From contig NZ_AP019822.1 of assembly GCF_007990505.1 (NCBI RefSeq), positions 868,001-932,000 of the forward strand: a stretch of DNA of 64,000 bases, given 5' to 3'. Position 1 is the stretch's first letter; every line of letters begins with the position of its first letter. Below, piece after piece: positions 8,422-17,184 of the stretch. The notes under the pieces are model-generated. The model did not search any database. It worked only from the letters and a program-made list of their open reading frames with translations, and was not told the DNA's origin. The stretch comes from Pseudoleptotrichia goodfellowii (lineage in GTDB: Bacteria > Fusobacteriota > Fusobacteriia > Fusobacteriales > Leptotrichiaceae). A program made the position numbers and the translations under genes.

Positions 8422-8652
8422 ATGTTGGAAGTATTTTTATTTAATGTAACTGTAGGAGGACTTATATTGTCGGTAGCAGGAATGATAGGATTGGAACTTT
8501 CGGAGAATTTTAAGAAAGAATATAAAATCGTGAAAAGAAAAAATAAAAGTTCAAACGGTACAGGTAAAAAGAAACAAAGTCATATAAAAATAGCAAAAAA
8601 TGAAGGAATAATTGACATAAGAATGAGTAAGTCGGCAGAAGAAGTAGCTTAG
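8422..8652 (+). CDS. Small membrane-anchored basic protein, unknown
   Basis: A 76-residue protein begins at the ATG at 8422, placed 8 bases after a strong GGAGG. Residues 4-24 (FLFNVTVGGLILSVAGMIGLEL) form one hydrophobic segment with small residues. The rest is lysine-rich (KRKNKSS...GKKKQSHIK) and probably cytoplasmic. No family is recognised. It follows the trmD operon after about 200 AT-rich bases and precedes a palindromic element, so it may be its own unit. The good start site and open frame support a real gene. Confidence 0.55.
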   Translation: MLEVFLFNVTVGGLILSVAGMIGLELSENFKKEYKIVKRKNKSSNGTGKKKQSHIKIAKNEGIIDIRMSKSAEEVA

Positions 8653-8693
8653 TATTATCTTCCTTTTTGTAAAAAAAGAAGTGAAAAAATTGA

Positions 8694-8833
8694 CCGACTA
8701 AAATTTTACTAACTCGAAATGCTTTACTCTACTATAAAAACAACAAACTCGCTTCGGATTAAAAATCCTCGCTCAAACAGTTGTTTTTATAACGTTCCGT
8801 TTCATATTTCTCGAAGTAAAATTTTAATGTCGG
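8694..8833. repeat. 140-bp extragenic palindromic element (copy A)
   Basis: The outer arms CCGAC(AT)TAAAATTTTACT are inverted at the two ends (from 8694, and to 8833). An inner pair TATAAAAACAAC (8733-8744) and GTTGTTTTTATA (8780-8791) is perfect over 12 bp. A centre containing CTCGCTTC and CCTCGCTC lies between them. The whole can fold as one long imperfect hairpin. The 301-base gap between genes (8653-8953) holds no other evident feature. A related element lies at 41324-41431. Confidence 0.7.
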
Positions 8834-8953
8834 GTAAATGGAAAATACATAGAATATTTCAATAACAATTAAAAATAATAATAAAAACCTTAAGTATGTA
8901 AAATCTGAATTGCCGATTTTTTGCTACTTTTTTTAAAAAGTAGACTAAGATTA

Positions 8954-9751
8954 CTAACCTGAATACAAAGGATTAGCCTGTCGCACTGAATTTGCGTATA
9001 TCTTTTTTAATTCAGAAAAGGCATTTTGTACATTATCGGGTATATCAATATGAGCGAGATAGTTTTTTCCTTTAGGACCGTAGCCGTTTTTGTCATCGGT
9101 TAATCTTGGGATTTCTCCCATTAAAAGAGTTATAAAATGATTTATATCCCACATTCCCGGTATATTTTTATCGTAAGTTAAATTGCCGTCTTTTTCAGAT
9201 ACTTTGACTGAATAAGTGGCAAAATTAATAATTTCGATTTTGTTTGAAACATATTTGCGAAGAGTGACATCCATACGAAGTTGCATTGTAGCGTCCTGGG
9301 ATATAATAATGTTTTTAAAAAGAATTTTATGTTCATTAAGCAAATCAAGCATGTATGTTATATTGTTTCCGCAGTTTGTAGAACGGCATTCGAGCAGATC
9401 GGGTTTTAAATTATATCTATGTTCTAAATAATTTGAAAAAATTTCAGCTTCGGAAAGATTTTCAAAACTTTGAGTGTTAATTTCAGGAAAAAGTTCTTTT
9501 ATTTTTCCTTTCAGTAAAGAAGTTGTGTGACCTATGCCGCCTACAATAATATATTTTTTGGCGACTTTATTTTGTATTGCCTGAGCGAGTACGTCTCCAC
9601 CGCATAAAATTGTGCCCCCAAACAGAACCATAATATCTGCTTGGGAAAAGCCGTATTTTTTATTCAGTTCATATGAAGTTAATGCGGGAATATCTCTTTT
9701 CCCGCAAAACTCATTTAATATATTAATCCAATTCGGAATATTTTTATTCAT
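8954..9751 (-). CDS. YdcF-like protein (DUF218, SanA/ElyC superfamily)
   Basis: The 265-residue protein matches the E. coli YdcF type of the DUF218 superfamily. It has the Rossmann-like opening ADIMVLFGGTILCGGDVLAQAI (38-59), KYIIVGGIGHTTS, the acidic segment ENLSEAEIFSNYL, and CRSTNCGNNI. The family binds nucleotides or sugars, and E. coli YdcF binds SAM, but no reaction is established. There is no membrane anchor, unlike ElyC and SanA. It lies 26 bases downstream of trpS on the same strand and is probably cotranscribed with it. Confidence 0.8.
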   Translation of the reverse strand: MNKNIPNWINILNEFCGKRDIPALTSYELNKKYGFSQADIMVLFGGTILCGGDVLAQAIQNKVAKKYIIVGGIGHTTSLLKGKIKELFPEINTQSFENLSEAEIFSNYLEHRYNLKPDLLECRSTNCGNNITYMLDLLNEHKILFKNIIISQDATMQLRMDVTLRKYVSNKIEIINFATYSVKVSEKDGNLTYDKNIPGMWDINHFITLLMGEIPRLTDDKNGYGPKGKNYLAHIDIPDNVQNAFSELKKIYANSVRQANPLYSG

Positions 9752-9776
9752 AATAATTCTCCTGTTTTTTGACAGC

Positions 9777-10745
9777 TTAAATTTTAAGTAGACCGACTGT
9801 GCTTCTCACTTCTTCCATTTTTTTCTGTGCAATGGAACGTGCTTTAGAAGCCCCTTCTTTTAGAACATCATATACATAATCGATATTTTTTTCAAGTTTT
9901 TCACGTTTTTCTATAAAAGGATTGAAATAATCGATAAATTTTTCAAATAATTCGTTTTTAGCATGTCCGTAACCGTAATTTCCTTCGGAAAACTTTCTTT
10001 TCATTTCTTCAACTTCAGCTTCAGTTGCCAAAAGAGAATACAGTTTTGTTATGTTATTGTCAGGATTTTTAGGTTCTTCAAGAGGTGTAGAATCGGTAAC
10101 AATACTCATAATCTGCTTTTTGATTTCTTTTTTCGGAATAAACATATTAATAACGTTTCCATAAGATTTACTCATTTTATCTCCGTCTATTCCCGGAACT
10201 ACGGCAACATTTTCGACTATTTTTTCTTCCGGAAGTTTAAAAACTTCTTTTCCGTATGTTTCGTTGAATTTTATCGCAATATCTCTCGTAATTTCTACAT
10301 GCTGCTTCTGATCTTTTCCCACAGGCACAACATCGGGATCATACATTAATATATCGGCAGCCATTAAAATGGGATAAGTAAATAATCCGACATTGGGTTT
10401 TATCCCTTTTGCGGTTTTGTCTTTGTAAGAATGAGCCCTTTCAAGCAATCCCATAGGAGCAACATTTGCAAGAATCCACGATAATTCTGTATGTTCGGGA
10501 ATATCAGATTGTAAAAAAATTACAGATTTTTCCGGATCAAGTCCCAAAGCCAAATAATCCAAAATAGCATTTACAGTATTTTTTTTCAAATCTTCTCCTT
10601 TAGGTGAAGAAGTAAGTGCATGATAATTTGCCAAAAAATAAAATCCTTCATATTTGTCCTGAAATTCCACAAACTGTTTTATAGCACCGAAATAATTTCC
10701 TATATGTAAATTTCCGCTAGGCTGAATGCCTGATAAACTTCTCAT
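9777..10745 (-). CDS. trpS: Tryptophanyl-tRNA synthetase
   Basis: This class Ic synthetase charges tRNA-Trp. The 322-residue protein has the HIGH-type motif PSGNLHIGNYFGA (9-21) and the KMSKS motif in GDKMSKSYGN (about 193-202). Length is normal for bacterial TrpRS. A strong GGAGG precedes the ATG. Upstream lies a structured leader (10771-10843) that does not look like a T-box. The gene is transcribed away from the LacI-controlled operon. Confidence 0.96.
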   Translation of the reverse strand: MRSLSGIQPSGNLHIGNYFGAIKQFVEFQDKYEGFYFLANYHALTSSPKGEDLKKNTVNAILDYLALGLDPEKSVIFLQSDIPEHTELSWILANVAPMGLLERAHSYKDKTAKGIKPNVGLFTYPILMAADILMYDPDVVPVGKDQKQHVEITRDIAIKFNETYGKEVFKLPEEKIVENVAVVPGIDGDKMSKSYGNVINMFIPKKEIKKQIMSIVTDSTPLEEPKNPDNNITKLYSLLATEAEVEEMKRKFSEGNYGYGHAKNELFEKFIDYFNPFIEKREKLEKNIDYVYDVLKEGASKARSIAQKKMEEVRSTVGLLKI

Positions 10746-10770
10746 AAAAAACCTCCATTATAAATTATAT

Positions 10771-10843
10771 GAGGGCTTATTGCCACTCACATACTCCCGA
10801 TATCTACGATTTAAACGACTTCGTTTATTCCGATAATGCGGGA
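10771..10843 (-). promoter_or_regulatory. Structured RNA leader upstream of trpS
   Basis: Three nested or adjacent stems can be read. TCCCG-ATATC (10795-10804) pairs with GATAAT-G-CGGGA (10832-10843). An inner AAACG/CGTTT hairpin lies at 10813-10826, and a GAGGGC...GCCaCTC hairpin at 10771-10789 is nearest the gene. The T-box signature (AGGGTGG-ACCGCG) is absent. It may be an attenuator, a protein-binding leader or another extragenic palindrome. Confidence 0.45.
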
Positions 10844-10930
10844 AATTTTATTTTTATATTTCTAAGATATATGTAATTATTAAATTTTAAAAAATTATAA
10901 CACTTTTATTTTAGATTTTCAACTCTTGAC

Positions 10931-10949
10931 AATCAGAAATTTCGAGGCA
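10931..10949 (+). repeat. 19-bp direct repeat, first copy
   Basis: AATCAGAAATTTCGAGGCA occurs here, just upstream of the LacI-type operator, and again without mismatch at 16045-16063, just after the transport operon. Confidence 0.8.
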
Positions 10950-10953
10950 AAAT

Positions 10954-10973
10954 TATAATGTTATCGATAACAT
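10954..10973 (+). promoter_or_regulatory. -10 box overlapping a perfect 16-bp LacI-type operator
   Basis: TATAAT (10954-10959) overlaps the perfect palindrome ATGTTATCGATAACAT (10958-10973), which has the size and central CG of LacI/GalR-family operators. TTGACA at 10926-10931 is 22 bases from the -10, longer than usual, so the promoter may need help or be weak. A repressor bound here would block the downstream regulator and transport genes; autoregulation by the gene at 11096 is the simplest reading. Confidence 0.65.
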
Positions 10974-11095
10974 ATGAGATTTGATAAGGATAATTAAACA
11001 AAAATAGTAAATATAAAGATAAATAATAACATTATGAAAATATTAAAATGTATAGAAAGATTACCGGATATAGTAAATTTTAGGGAGAAGATTGT

Positions 11096-12097
11096 ATGAA
11101 GAAAAATATGACAATTAAAGATGTAGCTGAAAAATGCGGAGTTTCAACTCAAACTATTTCAAGAGTTATAAATGAAAGTGAGAATGTCAGCGAAAATACA
11201 AGACAATTTGTAAAAAAAAAGATAGAAGAATTGGGATATAAACCTAATTTATATGCTAAGAATCTAAGTAATCGAAAAACAAAAAATATACTTGTTTCAA
11301 TAAGAAGAAGTAAAGGACATACTGCGACTATATGGACTAATATATTAGTGAGCGAGATCTTTGCTTATAATAAAGATAAGAATGTGTCGTTATTTATGGA
11401 ACAATATTATAATGATGAAGATTTAAAAAATTCTTTATTAAACACATCTAACACATTTATTGACGGAGTGGTTATTTTTTATGAAAAGGAAAAAGATAAA
11501 AGAATTGAAATTCTGAAAAAAGAAAAGATACCTTTTATTGTTTTGGGAAAAAGTTATTCAGAAGAAAATATTTATGTGTCAAATGATGATTTTAATTCGG
11601 TTTTTAAAGCTACTGAATATTTATTCAGGAAAAATATTGAAAATATAGTTTTTATTACAGCCAATCCTACACCTATGAATATTGAAAGAAAAAATGGAAT
11701 TATAGAGGCTTATCGAAATAATAATAAATCCTTGAAGAATTTGAGGGTTATGGAAAAAATGAAAAATCAGAAAGAAATATATAAATTAGTAAAAGAATTG
11801 GAAAATAAAAAGTCGTTACCTGAAGCATTTTTTGTTTCAGGAGATGAAAAAGCCATAGCTGTTTTAAAGGCTTTAAATGATTTGAAAATAAGGATTCCTG
11901 ATGAAGTTTCAGTTTTAGGTTTGGATAATATTCCGATTTCCGAGTTTTTTTCTCCAGGTCTGACTACTTTAGCTTTAAATTATAAAAAAATATCGGAAAG
12001 AGTGTATGAGAAGTTAATTAATATGATTAACGGGATAAAAGAATATTCTGAAGAAATTCCCGGAGAAATAGTGGAAAGAGAAAGTGTAAGAAAATAG
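11096..12097 (+). CDS. LacI/GalR-family transcriptional regulator
   Basis: The 333-residue regulator has the N-terminal LacI helix-turn-helix TIKDVAEKCGVSTQTISRVIN (5-25) with the hinge segment IEELGYKPNLYAKNL. A periplasmic-binding-protein-like effector domain follows from about residue 60; it ends with the dimer-face motifs EVSVLGLDNIPISEFFSPGLTTL. The effector is unknown, but the downstream genes suggest a glycerophosphodiester, glycerol phosphate or sugar. A 16-bp operator lies about 125 bases upstream. It is followed after 105 bases by the binding-protein gene. Confidence 0.92.
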   Translation: MKKNMTIKDVAEKCGVSTQTISRVINESENVSENTRQFVKKKIEELGYKPNLYAKNLSNRKTKNILVSIRRSKGHTATIWTNILVSEIFAYNKDKNVSLFMEQYYNDEDLKNSLLNTSNTFIDGVVIFYEKEKDKRIEILKKEKIPFIVLGKSYSEENIYVSNDDFNSVFKATEYLFRKNIENIVFITANPTPMNIERKNGIIEAYRNNNKSLKNLRVMEKMKNQKEIYKLVKELENKKSLPEAFFVSGDEKAIAVLKALNDLKIRIPDEVSVLGLDNIPISEFFSPGLTTLALNYKKISERVYEKLINMINGIKEYSEEIPGEIVERESVRK

Positions 12098-12202
12098 TAA
12101 AGTAAATATTCATAATTGAAAGGAGGAAAAAATTCAGAACAAAGATTTTAAAAGAAAAGTTTTTATTATCAAAATCATATTTTATTAAAGGAGAAGATGT
12201 AA

Positions 12203-13504
12203 ATGAAAAAGAGGATTTTTGTTTTATTATTTTTAAGTTTAATCTTAGTAATTTCAGGATGTAGCGGTAATAAAGAAGAAAAGAAAGGCGGAAAAGTAAA
12301 ACTGGTATTTTATTATCCGGTAAATGTAGGAGGTCCTGTTGCAAAGATTGTAGAGCAACTGACAAATGATTTTAATAAAGAGAATCCGGATATAGAAGTT
12401 GAAGCTGTTTATACAGGAAACTATGATGATACGGTAATAAAAATTCAAACTGCAGCTCAAGGAGGAAATCCGCCTGATTTGTTTGTGAGTCTTGCAACAC
12501 AGAGATTTACAATGGCATCAAGTGAAATGGCAATGCCTTTGGATGAACTGATAGCTGAAGACGGTGAAGAAGGTAAAAAATATATAAATGATTTTTTGGA
12601 AAGTTTTATGGAAGATTCATATGTGGACGGAAAGATATATTCTATACCGTTTCAGAGAAGTACAATGGTTTTGTATTACAATAAAGATATTTTTAAAGAA
12701 GTAGGATTAGATCCTGAAAAAGCACCTGAAACTTGGGAAGAATTAGTTGAGATTGCCAAAAAAGTTACTAATGATAAAAGAAAAGGTGTGGGAATAGCAT
12801 TAAATTCAGGCTCCGCACAATGGGCATTTACAGGATTTGCATTGGGAAACAGTGTTGACGGTAAAAATTTAATGAGTGATGACGGGAAAAAAGTATTCTT
12901 TAACACTCCTGAAAATATTGAAGCATTACAATTTTGGATAGACTTACAGAAAAAATACAAAGTTATGGCTGACGGTATTGTTCAATGGACAGATTTGCCT
13001 ACTCAATTTTTGGCGGGAGAAGTTGTAATGATTTATCATACTACAGGAAATTTATCCAATATAGCTAAAAATGCCAAGTTTAATTACGGAGTAGCTTTTT
13101 TGCCAGGGCATAAAAGAAAAGGTGCACCCACAGGCGGAGGAAATTTCTATATCTCATCAGGAATATCCAAAGAAAAACAAAAAGCTGCATGGAAGTTTAT
13201 AAAATATTTAACTACTCCTGAAAGAGCAGCTCAATGGAGCGTAGATACAGGATATGTGGCAACAAGAAAAAGTGCATTTGAAACTGATATAATGAAAAAA
13301 TATTATCAGGAAAGACCTCAGGCTAAAGTTGCCTTCGAGCAGTTAAAATTTGCAAAACCTGAACTTACAACTTATAATGCAGCGGAAATATGGAGAATAT
13401 TAAATGATAATATTCAATCTGCAATTACAGGAGAAAAATCTGCAAAAGATGCTTTGGATAATGCACAAAATCAGGCAACGGAAGTATTAAAAGATATTAA
13501 TTAG
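12203..13504 (+). CDS. ABC transporter substrate-binding lipoprotein, UgpB-like
   Basis: This 433-residue protein is a family 1 extracellular solute-binding protein tethered by lipid. The signal peptide ends in LVISGC with the lipidated Cys20. The pattern resembles UgpB, which binds glycerol-3-phosphate or glycerophosphocholine. Visible parts include IPFQRSTMVLYYNKDIFKE, GEVVMIYHTTGN and APTGGGNFYISSG. In the oral-type diderm cell it would sit in the periplasm. RBS AAAGGAGAAG precedes the ATG. A decayed GDPD gene just downstream supports glycerophosphodiester uptake, but other oligosaccharides remain possible. Confidence 0.85.
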   Translation: MKKRIFVLLFLSLILVISGCSGNKEEKKGGKVKLVFYYPVNVGGPVAKIVEQLTNDFNKENPDIEVEAVYTGNYDDTVIKIQTAAQGGNPPDLFVSLATQRFTMASSEMAMPLDELIAEDGEEGKKYINDFLESFMEDSYVDGKIYSIPFQRSTMVLYYNKDIFKEVGLDPEKAPETWEELVEIAKKVTNDKRKGVGIALNSGSAQWAFTGFALGNSVDGKNLMSDDGKKVFFNTPENIEALQFWIDLQKKYKVMADGIVQWTDLPTQFLAGEVVMIYHTTGNLSNIAKNAKFNYGVAFLPGHKRKGAPTGGGNFYISSGISKEKQKAAWKFIKYLTTPERAAQWSVDTGYVATRKSAFETDIMKKYYQERPQAKVAFEQLKFAKPELTTYNAAEIWRILNDNIQSAITGEKSAKDALDNAQNQATEVLKDIN

Positions 13505-13526
13505 TATTCTTGAAAAAGGAGAAAAA

Positions 13527-14417
13527 ATGAATATAAAATTAAGCAGAAAGGTGAAAGAAAACATAACAGGTTTTCTTTTACTTCTACCCTCGATTATATT
13601 TATGACAGGATTTACAGTTTTACCGGTTTTTAAAAGTTTTTATTTGAGTTTTACTAAATATAATTTAGGAATGAAATCACCCAAATTGATAGGATTAAAC
13701 AATTATATAGCTCTATTTAAAAGTGAACTTTTTTGGAAAGTGATGTATAACACAATCTTTTTTTCAATAATAACGGTTGTGCCGTCTATGATTTTAGGTT
13801 TAGCTTTGGCTTTTTTAGTGAATCGAAGAAGTAAAGCAGTAGGAATATTGAGAACAGTGTATTTTTATCCTGTTGTTATGCCTATGATTGCTGTTGCGAG
13901 TATATGGATGTTTATTTATATGGGAAAAAACGGACTTCTGGATCAATGGCTGTCTCATTTCGGATTTAAACCTTTAAATGTTTTGTCAAATAAAAATACA
14001 GTTTTACCTTTTATGGCAATAATGTATGTCTGGAAAGAATCGGGATACTTAATGATATTCTTCCTTGCCGGATTACAGGGAATATCCGAAGATTTATTTG
14101 AGTCTGCCCGAATAGACGGTGCAGGATTCTGGGTAATGTTAAAGAATATAACATTGCCTTTATTGAAACCTACAATGATCTTTGTTTCGACAATAGCATT
14201 GACAAACTGTTTCAAACTTGTGGATCATATAGTAATAATGACAGAAGGAGCTCCGAATAATGCGAGTACAATGTTATTATATTATATTTATCAGCAGGGA
14301 TTTACAAATTTCAATTACGGTAAATCGTCGGCATTGACAGTAATAATGTTATTTTTACTTCTTTTTGTTTCATTGCCGAGATTTTTCAAGCAAGATAAAG
14401 AAGCATATTATAATTAA
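13527..14417 (+). CDS. ABC transporter permease, UgpA/MalF-like
   Basis: This 296-residue inner-membrane permease has six predicted membrane segments. The EAA loop that contacts the ATPase is visible as FESARIDGAGFWVMLKNITLPLLKP (about 190-215). It forms a heterodimer with the next gene's product to import the ligand delivered by the lipoprotein. It lies 22 bases after the binding-protein gene behind AAAAAGGAG. Length and topology are normal for UgpA-type permeases. Confidence 0.92.
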   Translation: MNIKLSRKVKENITGFLLLLPSIIFMTGFTVLPVFKSFYLSFTKYNLGMKSPKLIGLNNYIALFKSELFWKVMYNTIFFSIITVVPSMILGLALAFLVNRRSKAVGILRTVYFYPVVMPMIAVASIWMFIYMGKNGLLDQWLSHFGFKPLNVLSNKNTVLPFMAIMYVWKESGYLMIFFLAGLQGISEDLFESARIDGAGFWVMLKNITLPLLKPTMIFVSTIALTNCFKLVDHIVIMTEGAPNNASTMLLYYIYQQGFTNFNYGKSSALTVIMLFLLLFVSLPRFFKQDKEAYYN

Positions 14418-14440
14418 TTCAGGAATGGAAAGGTTCAAAA

Positions 14441-15265
14441 ATGAATATAATAAAAAAAGGAACAGATTCAGTTATTACGGTAATAGCTTTTGTCATAGCT
14501 TTTATATGGTTGATTCCTTTAATATGGATGATAGGAACAGCATTTACCGAGCCGTCTTTCAGTATGACATTATTTCCGAAAACGGGATTTACACTGAAAA
14601 ATATAATATATGTATGGAATGCAGTACCTTTTAAGACATACTATATAAATACATTGATATTAGTAACAGTTACTTTTATAATTCAGATTTTTACTTCAAC
14701 TATGGCTGCCTATGCTCTTGCAGTCATGGATTTAAAATGGGCAAAATATGTATTTATAATAATATTTATGCAGATAATTATACCTAATGATGTTTTGATA
14801 ACACCTAATTTTATGACTTTAAAGGACTTGAATCTGATTAATACAAAACTGGGGATTATGATTCCATTTTTAGGAACGGCTTTCGGAATATTTTTGCTAA
14901 GGCAGCATTTTAAAACTATACCGAAATCTTTATCGGAAGCTGCACGAATAGACGGAGCAAATACTTGGCAAATAATATGGAAAATTTATATGCCTTGTGC
15001 AAAACCTGCATATTTATCATTCGGAGTAGTTTCTATAAGTTATCATTGGAATAATTATTTGTGGCCGTTAATTGTAACAAATTCTACACAAAACAGAACT
15101 TTAACAGTCGGATTGGCTTTATTTGCAAAATCCAAAGAGGCAACAATGCAGTGGGCAAATGTATGTGCTGCTACATTTATAATAGTATTCCCTTTAATTG
15201 TGATATTCTTTATTTTACAAAAAAGATTTATTAACAGCTTTATAAGCTCGGGGATAAAGGAATAG
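14441..15265 (+). CDS. ABC transporter permease, UgpE/MalG-like
   Basis: This is the second permease, 274 residues with six membrane segments. Its EAA loop is LSEAARIDGANTWQIIWKIYMPCAKP (about 165-190), typical of the MalG/UgpE group. A short periplasmic region follows the first segment. No ATP-binding subunit gene is present in this operon; a shared MsmK/UgpC-type ATPase elsewhere in the genome would have to serve it, as happens in several Gram-positive and fusobacterial sugar systems. It is followed 12 bases later by a metallo-hydrolase gene. Confidence 0.92.
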   Translation: MNIIKKGTDSVITVIAFVIAFIWLIPLIWMIGTAFTEPSFSMTLFPKTGFTLKNIIYVWNAVPFKTYYINTLILVTVTFIIQIFTSTMAAYALAVMDLKWAKYVFIIIFMQIIIPNDVLITPNFMTLKDLNLINTKLGIMIPFLGTAFGIFLLRQHFKTIPKSLSEAARIDGANTWQIIWKIYMPCAKPAYLSFGVVSISYHWNNYLWPLIVTNSTQNRTLTVGLALFAKSKEATMQWANVCAATFIIVFPLIVIFFILQKRFINSFISSGIKE

Positions 15266-15277
15266 GAAGTGAAATTG

Positions 15278-15964
15278 ATGAAAAAATTAAAATTTACGGG
15301 AATCGGATCGGCATTCAATCCGATTCTCGGTAATACAAATGCCTATTTTACTCATAATGACGATTTTTATTTAATAGATTGCGGTGAAAGTGTTTTTGGT
15401 AAAATATGGAATTTAAAAGAAATGACAGAAAGTAATAATATTTTTATTTTAATAACACATTTCCATTGTGATCATGTGGGAAGTTTAGGTTCGCTAATAT
15501 CATATTTATATTTAAAGTTAGGAAAAGTTGCTTATGTAATCCATCCGAACAAAAAAATAATAGAATATTTGGATATAGTGGGCATAGAAAGAAAATTTTA
15601 TGTATATGAAAAAGAATTGCCTGAAATATCCGAAATAAAAAATGATGTAATTGAAGTAAAACATGCGGATGATATGAAATGTTATGCTTATGAAATTATT
15701 TTTCCTGATGAAACAGTATACTATAGCGGAGATGCTGTTGAAATACCTGATAAAATATTACAAAAGTATTTTTCGGGAAAAATAAAGGAAATGTATCAGG
15801 ATACATGTAGTTACGTCAGTGAAAATCCATCTCACGGAAATATATTTTATTTAGAAGAAATAATTCCTGTGGAAAAAAGAAAAAATGTTTACTGTATTCA
15901 CTTGGATAAAGATTTTCGGGATATAATTCAGGAAAAAGGATTCGGTGTAATAGAAGATATTTAA
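15278..15964 (+). CDS. MBL-fold metallo-hydrolase
   Basis: This 228-residue protein of the metallo-beta-lactamase superfamily has the metal motif THFHCDHVGS (about 59-68), a glycine-rich start GIGSAFNPILGNTNAYF, the aspartate-containing strand VYYSGDAVEI and a C-terminal histidine segment YCIHLDKDF. The layout resembles RNase Z-like or cyclic phosphodiesterase branches, so a phosphodiester substrate is plausible. Its place at the end of a Ugp-like operon suggests it processes the imported ligand. I prefer the ATG at 15278, 8 bases after AGGAAG, over an in-frame GTG at 15269. Confidence 0.8.
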   Translation: MKKLKFTGIGSAFNPILGNTNAYFTHNDDFYLIDCGESVFGKIWNLKEMTESNNIFILITHFHCDHVGSLGSLISYLYLKLGKVAYVIHPNKKIIEYLDIVGIERKFYVYEKELPEISEIKNDVIEVKHADDMKCYAYEIIFPDETVYYSGDAVEIPDKILQKYFSGKIKEMYQDTCSYVSENPSHGNIFYLEEIIPVEKRKNVYCIHLDKDFRDIIQEKGFGVIEDI

Positions 15965-16044
15965 ACAGTTACTTATAAAGTTTAAAAATATTTAGAAAAG
16001 GAATTTATATTTAAAAAGATATAATTATAAAATTTTTTCTTAAA

Positions 16045-16063
16045 AATCAGAAATTTCGAGGCA
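16045..16063 (+). repeat. 19-bp direct repeat, second copy
   Basis: This copy is identical to 10931-10949 and is followed by TAAT. It lies between the metallo-hydrolase and the decayed GDPD gene and may be a leftover of a duplicated promoter region. The rest of 15965-16174 holds no gene that I can see. Confidence 0.8.
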
Positions 16064-16174
16064 TAATGCACTTAGAAAGAAAATGCAATCAATTATATTT
16101 TAAGATAAAAATATATTATAAAGGAGACGCCGATAAAAAATCAAAATAAGGAAATGTAAAGAAAGGATAAATAA

Positions 16175-16803
16175 ATGAGTTATTAAATAGAAAAATAAAT
16201 GAAAAAGGAATATTAATAGCAGTTCATAGAGGTACTTCGGCAGGAAATATAGTTGAAAATACCATACCTGATTATACTGCCTCTGTTCAGTCGGGTGGAG
16301 ATATGATTGAAGTGGATGTTATTAAGTCTACAGACGGTATTTATTATGCTTTTCATTACGGAAATGAAAAAAGACTCCTTGATAGAGATAAAAATATAAA
16401 AGAGATGCCTTCAGAAGAAATAGAAGAAAAAGAGTATATTAATTCTATCGGAGAAAGAACAGGCTATAAAGTGGAAAGATTGGACTCGATTTTGAAATAT
16501 TTTGAAGGAAAAGATGTACTTATAAATATAGACAGAGCGTGGGAATATTTTGAAGAATTACTGACTTTTTTTGATAAATACAATGTAAAAAAACAATTGG
16601 TAATAAAAAGTTCTCCTAAAAAAGAGTTTCTTGATATTTTTGAAAAACATAACGTAAAATATATGTACATGCTGATAGTTAAAGATAAAAAAGAGATAGA
16701 AACGGCTTTGGAATATAATAATGTAAATATTGTAGGCTTTGAAATTATAGCAAAAGACGAAAAAGACGATTTTTTTGATGACGGGTTTATTAAAGAAATA
16801 TAA
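16175..16803 (+). pseudogene. Glycerophosphodiester phosphodiesterase, frameshifted and truncated
   Basis: The start ATG at 16175 follows GAAAGGA, but the frame hits a stop three codons later. One missing base near 16178-16183 restores a frame that reads LLNRKINEKGILIAVHRGTS, then GNIVENTIPDY and MIEVDVIKSTDGIYYAFH. This is the catalytic start of a GDPD (His-Arg-Gly and Glu-Asn motifs, then ExD). The protein stops at DDGFIKEI, well before the C-terminal third of the barrel. A GDPD cleaves glycerophosphodiesters to glycerol-3-phosphate, which fits the Ugp-like operon upstream. Two lesions make function unlikely. Confidence 0.75.
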
Positions 16804-16811
16804 GGTGAAGT

Positions 16812-17147
16812 TATGGATATAAAAAGAGTAGCAGAACATTGGCAAAAAATCAAAATATAAATGCTCTTATTTTAAACAGTGATTTTTATGCAGTGTTTGC
16901 AAAGAAAATTACAAATGAAATCGGGAAAAAAATTTATGTTGCAAGTTTTGACGGAACTTCTTTACTTAAAATGTCTTCGGGTAATATAATTCATATTAAA
17001 CAACCTTTTGAAGAAATGAGAAAAGTAAGTGCGGAAACTCTTTTGAAGAAAATAAATCAGGAAAAATATCAGAAAAAAAGATATTTGAATTACGAATTAA
17101 TTGATAAAGACTATCGAAATGAGGTTAAAGAAAAAGAAACATTTTAA
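16812..17147 (+). pseudogene. C-terminal remnant of a LacI-family regulator
   Basis: This is a fragment of about 105 codons equivalent to the end of a LacI-type effector domain: INALILNSDFYAVFAKKI, KKIYVASFDGTS, and IHIKQPFEEM...SAETLLKK. The first codons (from the ATG at 16812, MDIKRVAEHWQK) are in another frame, so there is also a frameshift near 16850. No helix-turn-helix region exists upstream. It abuts the truncated GDPD gene, suggesting a deletion that joined the two remnants. Confidence 0.75.
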
Positions 17148-17184
17148 TAAAAAATATATTTTCCCGAAAATTTTCTCTTTTTGA

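Noticed and set aside
10746..10850. T-box riboswitch before trpS
   Set aside because: The T-box core sequence and a Trp specifier loop are not present; only generic hairpins are seen.
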